The notes beneath the pieces were generated by a model. That model did no database searches, was not told the DNA's origin, and saw only the letters and a program-made list of their open reading frames with translations. DNA of 64,000 nt from Pararhodonellum marinum (lineage in GTDB: Bacteria; Bacteroidota; Bacteroidia; Cytophagales; Cyclobacteriaceae), in NCBI RefSeq assembly GCF_015354735.1, contig NZ_JACEFJ010000002.1, positions 496,001 through 560,000 on the forward strand. Direction: 5' to 3'. This document shows, piece after piece, positions 35,730 to 43,146 of this stretch (position 1 is the first letter of the stretch; each line of letters starts with the position of its first letter). The translations under genes and the position numbers were made by a program.

Positions 35730-36966
35730 ATTTACCGCCACTTATTGGATAGAAACAGATTTTCCCTTAGAAAAGGCCATCAACATGATGGCGGGAGAAC
35801 AGTCTACAGGAACATTTGTCAAAGTACCAGGAGAAACTTCTAAGGTTTTGGAGCAGTTTGCGGCCAAAGTGGAAACCATCAAGGTTCTTGGAGAAGTGAA
35901 AGCACCTTCTCTACCCTTTTCCAGAAGATTCGGAGGCCCTATTCTTCAGGCAGAAGTCACTCTTAGCTGGCCTTTGGCCAATGTGGGGTTTAATTTGTCC
36001 AATCTGATGGCCACTGTTGCTGGAAACCTGTTTGAATTAGCGCCTTTTTCAGGTCTCAAATTATTGGATATTTCAATTCCAGAGGCTTTCAGAAAAAAAT
36101 ATACTGGATCCAAATTTGGAATAGAGGGCACTTTTCAACTGGCCGGCGTGCAAGGAAGGCCTATCATAGGAACGATCATCAAACCCAGTGTAGGGCTAGA
36201 CGCCAAATCAACCGCCCAACAGGTCAAAATTTTGGTGGAGGCGGGCTTGGACTTTATCAAAGATGATGAATTGATGGGTTCTCCCACCTACAACCGGTTT
36301 GAAGATAGAGTGAAAGCAAGTATGAAAGTGATAAATGATCATGCCCTGCGAACCGGGATCATGCCGATGTACGCATTCAACGTAAGCGGTTCGGTGGATG
36401 AGATGCTTGCCAGGCACGATTATGTATTGGAACAAGGAGGTACCTGCATCATGGCGAGCCTCAATTGGGTGGGGTTGGCTGCATTGGAAAAGTTGGCCGA
36501 ACACAGTCAATTGCCTATCCATGGACATCGCAATGGTTGGGGACTGTTTTCCCGCCACCCTGCAATAGGGATTTCCTTCACTGCCCTTTCCAAGATCTGG
36601 CGCCTTGCTGGAATTGACCATCTTCATGTCAATGGTTTGAGAAATAAATTCTGCGAACCGGATGAGTCAGTGCTTAAGTCCATCCAAGCGCTACAAAGCC
36701 CGCTATGGACAAAGTCTGATAGGGCATTGCCCGTTGTTTCCTCCGGGCAATGGGCCAGCCAAGCTTTTGACACCTATAATGCGGTTGGCAATACAGAGTT
36801 GATGTATTTGTGTGGTGGGGGTATTATGGGTCATCCTGATGGGATGGTTGCCGGAGTAAACAGTATCAAAGAGGCATGGCAGGCCGCGATCGAAGGACTT
36901 GATGCAGCTGCAGCCCAGGCCAAGTTTCCCAGTGTCAAAAAGGCTTTTGAATTTTTTGAAAAATGA
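35722..36966 (+). CDS. RuBisCO-like protein, probable 3-oxo-isoapionate-4-phosphate decarboxylase or transcarboxylase/hydrolase (OiaX/OiaT type)
   Basis: 414 residues of the RuBisCO large-subunit superfamily. The carbamylated-Lys/metal motif is intact: K180-D-D182-E183 in FIKDDELMGSP. K154 of IIKPSVGL corresponds to catalytic Lys175 of RuBisCO, but the second Lys of its K-P-K motif is S156. H269-R270 (GHRNGW) matches the His294-Arg295 region, and SSGQW and LCGGGIMGHPDG match the phosphate-binding Ser and Gly loops. It is not a CO2-fixing RuBisCO. In the D-apiose pathway, relatives cleave 3-oxo-isoapionate-4-phosphate, either by decarboxylation (OiaX) or to 3-phosphoglycerate plus glycolate (OiaT). 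The absence of an erythrulose-phosphate isomerase nearby slightly favours OiaT. Start and stop overlap both neighbours. Confidence 0.72.
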   Translation: MDRFTATYWIETDFPLEKAINMMAGEQSTGTFVKVPGETSKVLEQFAAKVETIKVLGEVKAPSLPFSRRFGGPILQAEVTLSWPLANVGFNLSNLMATVAGNLFELAPFSGLKLLDISIPEAFRKKYTGSKFGIEGTFQLAGVQGRPIIGTIIKPSVGLDAKSTAQQVKILVEAGLDFIKDDELMGSPTYNRFEDRVKASMKVINDHALRTGIMPMYAFNVSGSVDEMLARHDYVLEQGGTCIMASLNWVGLAALEKLAEHSQLPIHGHRNGWGLFSRHPAIGISFTALSKIWRLAGIDHLHVNGLRNKFCEPDESVLKSIQALQSPLWTKSDRALPVVSSGQWASQAFDTYNAVGNTELMYLCGGGIMGHPDGMVAGVNSIKEAWQAAIEGLDAAAAQAKFPSVKKAFEFFEK

Positions 36967-38336
36967 ATGAACAACAAATACTGCTCAGCTACTACGGAGA
37001 TGATTTTACCGGATCAGCAGATGTTTTGGAGGCACTGAGTCTGAATGGTATTCCTACCATCCTTTTTATTGAACCCCCAAAATCCAATGATATAGCTAAC
37101 TTCACCTGGAAGATAAAGCCCAATGAAAAAAGCAAGTGGCTGGCATTTGGCGTGGCTGGCATCGCACGTAGTTTGGATCCAGAGGCCATGGAGGCCGAAT
37201 TGGATCCCATATTTCATAAATTGAGCAGGATACCGAGTAGGTTTTTTCATTACAAAATATGCTCTACACTGGACAGCTCTCCGAAAACAGGAAACATCGG
37301 TAAGGCGATGGAGATCGCCGAAAAGTATTTTCCAAGTTCTTTTATACCCATGTTGATGGGACTTCCTTTGCTAAATAGATTTGTGGTTTTCGGTCACCTG
37401 TTTGCAAAAATCGGAACTAAAACCTACCGACTCGACCGGCATCCGGTCATGTCCAAACACCCTGTGACCCCCATGGATGAAAGTGATATTCGGTTACACT
37501 TGCATAAACAAATGGATAAGAACATGGCCTTGGTAGATTATTTTGACTTGGAAAATGTGTTGGAATTCACTCCTCAGCGTCTTTCCGGCGATTTCACTTA
37601 TCGGGAAAATCCACCACTTATTCTTTTCGATACCTTGGAGCACAACCACCTGAAGCTCATTGGAGAATGGCTGAATGCCTATGGGAGAAAACAGCACCAG
37701 CTGCTTTTGGGATCCTCTGCCATAGAATATGCCTTGGGGGAAGTCTTTGGGAGGAAAGCAGAAGAGGTGAAAGACCACGGACCAACTTCCTCAATGCTGA
37801 TAGTTTCGGGTAGTTGTTCTCAAACCACCGCTGACCAAATTACCTATGTCCAAAATTTGGGATATGTTGGGATAAGGTTGAAAATCGAACAGCTCCATGA
37901 TAGAGTTTCGCTTGAAACGGAGAAAAAAAGAGTTATTCAATTAGCTGTAAACCATCTAATGGATGGTAAGCATGTGGTAATTTATTCTGCTTTGGGGCCA
38001 AATGATCCGTCGGTGAGGAATACCATGGAAGCCGGTAATAATTCATTGGAGCCTCATTTCATTGCCAAAACCCAAGCCAAAATTACGCTGGCTATATTGA
38101 ATCAAACTGAAATCAAACGCCTGGTTACTGCCGGGGGGGACACCTCCGGATACATTCTCAAAGAGCTTGAGATCCAAGCTTTGGAATTTATTCAGGTGTT
38201 GGCACCCGGTGCTCCGATGTGTGTGGCCCATTCCAGATCCAAAGCCATAGATGGGTTGGAAATAGCCATCAAAGGAGGGCAAAATGGGACGGTACAATAT
38301 TTTGAATGGGCGCAGAAAGGAGAGGTAAGGGAATAG
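36963..38336 (+). CDS. oiaK: DUF1537 / four-carbon acid sugar kinase family, probable 3-oxo-isoapionate kinase
   Basis: 457 residues, cytosolic. The N-terminal domain starts LLSYYGDDFTGSADVLEALS, the substrate-binding D-D-F-T-G signature of the family. The C-terminal nucleotide-binding domain includes MLIVSGSCSQTTADQI, VIYSALGPND and LVTAGGDTSGYILKEL (G-G-D-T-S/A motif), ending near VLAPGAPMC. These kinases phosphorylate C4-C5 acid sugars. Sitting directly between a RuBisCO-like gene (4-base overlap) and an ApnO-like gene, it most likely makes 3-oxo-isoapionate-4-phosphate for the RuBisCO-like enzyme. Confidence 0.75.
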   Translation: MNEQQILLSYYGDDFTGSADVLEALSLNGIPTILFIEPPKSNDIANFTWKIKPNEKSKWLAFGVAGIARSLDPEAMEAELDPIFHKLSRIPSRFFHYKICSTLDSSPKTGNIGKAMEIAEKYFPSSFIPMLMGLPLLNRFVVFGHLFAKIGTKTYRLDRHPVMSKHPVTPMDESDIRLHLHKQMDKNMALVDYFDLENVLEFTPQRLSGDFTYRENPPLILFDTLEHNHLKLIGEWLNAYGRKQHQLLLGSSAIEYALGEVFGRKAEEVKDHGPTSSMLIVSGSCSQTTADQITYVQNLGYVGIRLKIEQLHDRVSLETEKKRVIQLAVNHLMDGKHVVIYSALGPNDPSVRNTMEAGNNSLEPHFIAKTQAKITLAILNQTEIKRLVTAGGDTSGYILKELEIQALEFIQVLAPGAPMCVAHSRSKAIDGLEIAIKGGQNGTVQYFEWAQKGEVRE

Positions 38337-38518
38337 AAAGGTTTATAATTTAACATTCATCAATCACCAAATAAAGCCCTTAAATTTAAAATCCCTAGTG
38401 GAAAAACTTCTTTTCTTCCTATTTGATGCTTAATTTAAAAGGTTGAGAAATCCTAGAGTGCCCAAGAAAGAAGTCCAAGCACAATTACAAATAACAAAAT
38501 AACCTAAATTCAGTAAGT

Positions 38519-39361
38519 ATGGGTATTGAGAAACTCAAGGTCACTTTAATAGGGGCCGGAGGGAAAATGGGATATCGCTTAAGTAGAAACCTAAAGGACC
38601 ACAAGGCCTATGAGGTCCGCTACATTGAAATCCATGATGAAGGTCTGAAAAGAATGCAAGAGCTAGGGATACAGGCAACTGAAGCCTCGGCATGCATTCA
38701 TGATGCAGATGTGGTGATTTATGCCGTTCCGGATGTAGCCATAGGGGAAGTAACCGCTCTCTATGTGCCTAAAATGAAAAAGAAGGCCATAGGCATGTTT
38801 TTGGATCCTGCGGCTCCTTTGGCAGGTCACCTCGCCCAAAGAGCCGACATCAGCTATTTTGCCAGTCATCCCTGCCATCCTTCCGTGTTCAATTGGGAGC
38901 CGGATGAAGATGCCCATTATGATTATTTTGGAGGGATTGCTGCCAAACAAAACATTGTCTGCGCCCTGATCCAAGGACCTGAGGAACATTATGCCATAGG
39001 AGAAGAGCTTGCCAAAGTCATTTATGGTCCAGTGTTGAAAAGCATAAGGGTAACCATTGAGCAAATGGGAATTTTAGAACCGGCACTTTCAGAGACTTTT
39101 TGCGGTGCCTTGATCACTGTGTTAAAAGAAGGGGCAGATGTTGCCATAGCAAAGGGAGTCCCCAAAGAGGCGGTATATGAATTTTTGCTCGGCCATATCA
39201 ACATAGAACTCGCCCTGCTGTTTGGACAGCTTCCCGGCGGTAAATTTTCTGATGCGGCCATCAAAGCCATCGAAATAGGAAAGGGAAAATTATTCAAACC
39301 TGATTGGAAGGAAATTTTCGAACCTGATTCTGTTAAAGCTCAAATTAAAGCCATAACCTGA
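38519..39361 (+). CDS. apnO: NAD-dependent oxidoisomerase-type dehydrogenase, probable D-apionate oxidoisomerase
   Basis: 280 residues. A Rossmann start (VTLIGAGGKMGYRLSRNLKD) and an acidic residue after the second strand (YIEIHDEG) indicate NAD binding. The C-terminal half (MGILEPALSETFCGALITVL, KEGADVAIAKGVPKEAV) resembles the helical domain called PGDH_C, used by D-apionate oxidoisomerases, which oxidise and rearrange D-apionate to 3-oxo-isoapionate. HPCHPSVFNWEPDEDAHYDY contains several His/Asp residues that could bind a metal or substrate. A 182-base gap precedes the gene, the largest in the operon, so an internal promoter is possible. It shares one base with the next gene (TGATG). Confidence 0.65.
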   Translation: MGIEKLKVTLIGAGGKMGYRLSRNLKDHKAYEVRYIEIHDEGLKRMQELGIQATEASACIHDADVVIYAVPDVAIGEVTALYVPKMKKKAIGMFLDPAAPLAGHLAQRADISYFASHPCHPSVFNWEPDEDAHYDYFGGIAAKQNIVCALIQGPEEHYAIGEELAKVIYGPVLKSIRVTIEQMGILEPALSETFCGALITVLKEGADVAIAKGVPKEAVYEFLLGHINIELALLFGQLPGGKFSDAAIKAIEIGKGKLFKPDWKEIFEPDSVKAQIKAIT

Positions 39362-41016
39362 TGAAAAACTGTTTTCCGATCGTCATAATCATACTTATTT
39401 TATTTACCTCATGCCAACAGGAGGAAGAGATTCCAGTGATAAGCCAATGGGAGATTTATGAAATTCATCTTGAATCAAACCAGAATTTTGAAAATCCCTA
39501 CACAGACGTTGAGCTGTATGCAGAATTTACAGATGAAGACGGGGAAACTTTGCGCAGACCTGGATTTTGGTACAGTGAAAACAAATGGAAAATCAGGTTT
39601 GCTCCCACTAAAGCCAACAAGCATTATACATGGAAAACTTTTTCCTCCGGGGAAGTATCCGGTTTACATGGAGCAACTGGATCTTTTGAATCCAAACCAT
39701 ATGAAGGTGAAAATGCTTTATTGCAAAAAGGGTTTTTGACCATGTCTCCTGGAAAAAGAAATGTAATTCACCAAGACGGAACCCCTTTTTTGGTAGTGGG
39801 AGACACCCCATGGGCCTTACCCTTTAGAGGAACTCCTTATTCTGTGAGAAAATACGCCAAAGACAGGAGTGATAAAGGCTTCAATGCGGCCTTGCTCATG
39901 AGTGTGCAACCTGATCAAAATGCAGAAGGACCGGATAACCGCAGAGAGGACCTTGGATACTGCCGAGCCTTTTATGATATCAAAGACGGTCATTTAAATA
40001 AAATGAACCCCGGCTATTTCAAAGACTTGGATTCCCTGCTTTTGATCCTACACCAGCATGAGATTGTTCCGGTATTGCAACCTGTTTTTCAGGGCTTTGG
40101 ATGGAAAGGTAAAAATGCCTTAGGTAGAACAGCCGATCCTGAAGAATACAAGCGATATACCAAATACCTCTTGGCCAGATACGGTGCCATCCCGGTCATG
40201 TACCTGGTATCCGCTGACGGCAATGGAAAAGAACCAGCCATAGAAGTAACCGGAAAAATGCTCGAAGAATGGGATTGTTACAACCAACCCAGAGGCATTC
40301 ATTATTCACCTGCTGATGACTATGTCCCAACTTGGCACAATGGGGAACCAGAGGATTTCTACCTACACCATAACCGATCTTTTCAAGAAGCATCCTGGCT
40401 TGATTTTCAATGGGCGCAAACCGGTCATGATGGGGAACATTTGTTGCATAAAGTGGAAATCATGTTCCAGAACAAACCCACCAAAGCGGTGGCCAATGGA
40501 GAGCCTACCTATGAACGGATGGGAAACATGGAAAAGGCAACCGGCTGGTGGCAGGGCCATGAGGCTTGGTCTCAGTTGACCTCAGGGGGCACCATGGGTG
40601 TGGTGTACGGGGCTGCCGGACTGTGGAACTGGAAGCTCCGCTCAGAAGAGCCAGGTTTTGATGATTGGTCCACCACCAACGCTTCATGGGATGAAGCGAT
40701 CCGTTTTGAAGGCAGTCAGTATCCCGGACTTCTGGGCAAAGCCTTGAAAGGGTATGATTTGGCTGATATGGCGATAGGCCATGAATTGACCGATGGACAC
40801 AAACTTTTGTACAAAGCAGGGAAGTTTTACCTGAGTTACCTTCCGGAAGGGGGAAGTATCACGATCAATTCGCTCCAAATTGGACTTCCAGTCCGATATT
40901 TAAACCCAAAAACCGGTGAAACTTTGGATCAAGGCAAAGTGGAATCCGAATCCCAAACCTTTCAAATGCCAGATGAAAATCCATGGGTACTTCTGATAGG
41001 GGAAAAGCAAGGCTAA
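39361..41016 (+). CDS. DUF5060 + DUF4038 glycosidase lipoprotein, probable GH140 apiosidase
   Basis: 551 residues. The lipoprotein signal (ILILFTSC) places it on a membrane outside the cytoplasm. Residues about 20-110 form a DUF5060 beta-sandwich (QWEIYEIHLESNQNFENPYT); residues about 130-460 are a DUF4038 TIM barrel with VIHQDGTPFLVVGDTPWALP, then SVQPDQNAEG. VANGEPTYE would supply one catalytic Glu and VMYLVSADGNG lies at the other expected acidic site. A Collagen_bind_2-like C-terminal domain ends the protein. DUF4038 with this C-terminal domain is the layout of GH140, whose characterised member removes apiose from rhamnogalacturonan II. Clustering with apiose catabolism supports that reading. 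Confidence 0.7.
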   Translation: MKNCFPIVIIILILFTSCQQEEEIPVISQWEIYEIHLESNQNFENPYTDVELYAEFTDEDGETLRRPGFWYSENKWKIRFAPTKANKHYTWKTFSSGEVSGLHGATGSFESKPYEGENALLQKGFLTMSPGKRNVIHQDGTPFLVVGDTPWALPFRGTPYSVRKYAKDRSDKGFNAALLMSVQPDQNAEGPDNRREDLGYCRAFYDIKDGHLNKMNPGYFKDLDSLLLILHQHEIVPVLQPVFQGFGWKGKNALGRTADPEEYKRYTKYLLARYGAIPVMYLVSADGNGKEPAIEVTGKMLEEWDCYNQPRGIHYSPADDYVPTWHNGEPEDFYLHHNRSFQEASWLDFQWAQTGHDGEHLLHKVEIMFQNKPTKAVANGEPTYERMGNMEKATGWWQGHEAWSQLTSGGTMGVVYGAAGLWNWKLRSEEPGFDDWSTTNASWDEAIRFEGSQYPGLLGKALKGYDLADMAIGHELTDGHKLLYKAGKFYLSYLPEGGSITINSLQIGLPVRYLNPKTGETLDQGKVESESQTFQMPDENPWVLLIGEKQG

Positions 41017-41020
41017 GTCC

Positions 41021-42814
41021 ATGAGGAAACAATTAAAAGCAGGGAACTTGAATGTCCTGTATCAAGATGGATTTCTCCGATACATTCAATGGGGGGATCA
41101 TGAGGTAATCCGCATGATCAACCATGCCGTGAGGGACCACAATTGGGGAACTGTACCCATGCAGATTTCCAAAGAAAAGGTCATTATCAAAGACAAAAGC
41201 TTTCAGATTACTTATCAGGGGAAATTTTTGACCAACGACATTGATTTTGATTTGGAATGCACCATAGTGGGCAGTAAAAAGAGTGAAATCAGTTTCAGCT
41301 ATCGGGGCATGGCCAAAAGCCGTTTTAGGAAAAACCGTATAGGTTTCACTGTGATGCACCCGATTGCCCCATGTGCAGGTCATCCTGTCACCATAACTGA
41401 CACAGAAGGTGGAGAAACTAGGACAGAATTCCCAAGAAGAATCAGCGCCCATCAACCTTTTAAAAACATCAGTAAAATGGTTTGGTTTGTCGGACAAGGC
41501 GGCAAGGCTTTCTTAAGTTTTGAAGGGGATGTATTTGAAACCGAGGATCAGAGAAACTGGACTGATGCTTCCTTCAAAACCTACTGCACACCCTTGGATT
41601 TACCTTTTCCGGTTCAGCTGAAGGAAGGGGATCTGGTAGAGCAAAAGGTGGTTTTGAAATTCGAAACCAGGGAGGCCCTCGAAAGGGTGGACAAACCCAT
41701 AGTATTCAAAACCTACAATGAACTCATTGAATTTCCGAATATCGGCGCGGTCATGGAATTGCCCGGAAATGGTGAAAAATTGATACAGGGGATAAAAGAT
41801 ATCGGTTTGGATTATGTCAGGATTGATTTCCCTTTGGATCATCCACTGGATTCGGCTTTGACCAAGATAGCCCTGGCCCAGCAATTGAAACTCGGGGTTG
41901 AACTGTGTGTATTTACGGATCAGCATGATTTTGTGGACCAATTGACGGTATACAAGGACCAATTGAAAAGTGTCAAAACTATGGTGCTATTTGGTGACAG
42001 TTACAAGACTACTCCTGCGTTCATTACCGATCAGGTGCCTCAGGTAAGAGAATTGTTTCCAAAGACAGAAGTTTTTGCGGGTACAGATGCCTTTTTCACA
42101 GAACTGAACAGGGAACCTGTCGATGGCCGTCATGTATCTGGGGTCAGTTATTCCATCAATCCTCAGGTGCACGCTTTTGATGACCTTTCTTTGATAGAGA
42201 CCTTGGAGGCACAGGCCTACACCGTTGAATCGGCCAAACAGCTTTTTCCGGGTAAAAAAATCAGAATCTCCCCGGTCAGTTTCCACATGCGCTGGAATCC
42301 TAATGCCACAGATTCAGGAGATGGGCTCAGAAAGCCAACGGGAGGGAAGGACCCAAGGCAGTATTCTTTTTTTGGAGCATGTTGGTTTTTGATCAGTCTC
42401 AAATACCTGGCAGAATCTAAGGTAGATGCCATTACTTATTTCGAGACCACCGGAGAAAATGGCTGGATTAAAAATGGGATCGATCCGGAAGAAGGCATTC
42501 AGCGCTCCCCTATATATTATTTTTGGCAGGAATTGAATGGGTTCAAAAAGGCAAAAATTAGAAGAATAAAAAGCGAGCAGCCACTTTTGGTGGATGCGAT
42601 TGTATTTGAACAGGAGCAGAGAAAAATTTGTCTGGTAGTCAATTGGAGCAAAAAGGACCTGACAGTGAAACTGCCGGCAGGCTTTGTTCCCAAGCGCTTT
42701 ACGGACAAAGCCCATGAAAAGCTGGGAATTCTGATGTGGGGGAAATGGAAAGGAAATCCCGGGACTGTTTTCGAAGTGCTTCCACAGAGCATTACTTTGT
42801 TTGAGAAAAGCTGA
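41021..42814 (+). CDS. apnL: Three-domain protein, probable D-apionolactonase
   Basis: 597 residues without a signal peptide, so cytosolic. The N-terminal third is beta-rich (LYQDGFLRYIQWGDHEVIRM, FQITYQGKFLTNDIDFDLEC). The middle third has TIM-barrel-like strands (IGLDYVRIDFPLDHPLDS, LGVELCVFTDQHDFV, GVSYSINPQVHAFDD) and the C-terminus is a small beta domain. Length, domain order and absence of export match my memory of the ApnL family, which hydrolyses D-apionolactone to D-apionate. It follows the apiosidase-like gene by 4 bases and closes the operon. I have not been able to align it with a reference, so the identification leans on operon content. Confidence 0.62.
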   Translation: MRKQLKAGNLNVLYQDGFLRYIQWGDHEVIRMINHAVRDHNWGTVPMQISKEKVIIKDKSFQITYQGKFLTNDIDFDLECTIVGSKKSEISFSYRGMAKSRFRKNRIGFTVMHPIAPCAGHPVTITDTEGGETRTEFPRRISAHQPFKNISKMVWFVGQGGKAFLSFEGDVFETEDQRNWTDASFKTYCTPLDLPFPVQLKEGDLVEQKVVLKFETREALERVDKPIVFKTYNELIEFPNIGAVMELPGNGEKLIQGIKDIGLDYVRIDFPLDHPLDSALTKIALAQQLKLGVELCVFTDQHDFVDQLTVYKDQLKSVKTMVLFGDSYKTTPAFITDQVPQVRELFPKTEVFAGTDAFFTELNREPVDGRHVSGVSYSINPQVHAFDDLSLIETLEAQAYTVESAKQLFPGKKIRISPVSFHMRWNPNATDSGDGLRKPTGGKDPRQYSFFGACWFLISLKYLAESKVDAITYFETTGENGWIKNGIDPEEGIQRSPIYYFWQELNGFKKAKIRRIKSEQPLLVDAIVFEQEQRKICLVVNWSKKDLTVKLPAGFVPKRFTDKAHEKLGILMWGKWKGNPGTVFEVLPQSITLFEKS

Positions 42815-42849
42815 GTTTTTAAAAAGAATAGAGTGGATCAGTAGGTCGA

Positions 42850-42891
42850 TTTTTTTTGCTCACAGATTACACAGATAGGCACAGATTTTTT
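42850..42891. repeat. Direct repeat with three ACAGAT units, copy 1
   Basis: T-rich lead, then GCTCACAGATTACACAGAT and AGGCACAGATTTTTT. ACAGAT occurs three times at 9- and 10-base steps. The copy at 42960 is identical. Confidence 0.75.
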
Positions 42892-42959
42892 TTGAAGGGT
42901 TTTGAATTAGGGAGAATGGAATTGGCGTCTATGGGAAATTTGTAAATTAATTTTTTATG

Positions 42960-43001
42960 TTTTTTTTGCTCACAGATTACACAGATAGGCACAGATTTTT
43001 T
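42960..43001. repeat. Direct repeat with three ACAGAT units, copy 2
   Basis: Identical to 42850-42891, offset by 110 bases in the same orientation. Confidence 0.75.
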
Positions 43002-43146
43002 AAGTAGGGAATGGTTGCCTAGAAGGCGTGTAGGCTCAAAGGGTTTTTCTCAGATTTTTTTGAGAAATCTAAGGTATAATCTTTTGGAAATGGAATCAGA
43101 GGTGTTTTAGAACAAAGTGAACCAGATAATACGAGACCATAAGATT

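Larger units (their letters stand above)
42815..43146. other. Intergenic region with a 42-base direct repeat
   Basis: Lies between two convergent operons. It holds two identical repeats (42850-42891 and 42960-43001) and otherwise AT-rich, featureless sequence. No clear intrinsic terminator. Confidence 0.6.

Noticed and set aside
35722-36966. Autotrophic RuBisCO and hence CO2 fixation
   Set aside because: The second Lys of the K-P-K motif is Ser and the gene sits in an apiose-type operon with no phosphoribulokinase nearby; it is a RuBisCO-like protein.
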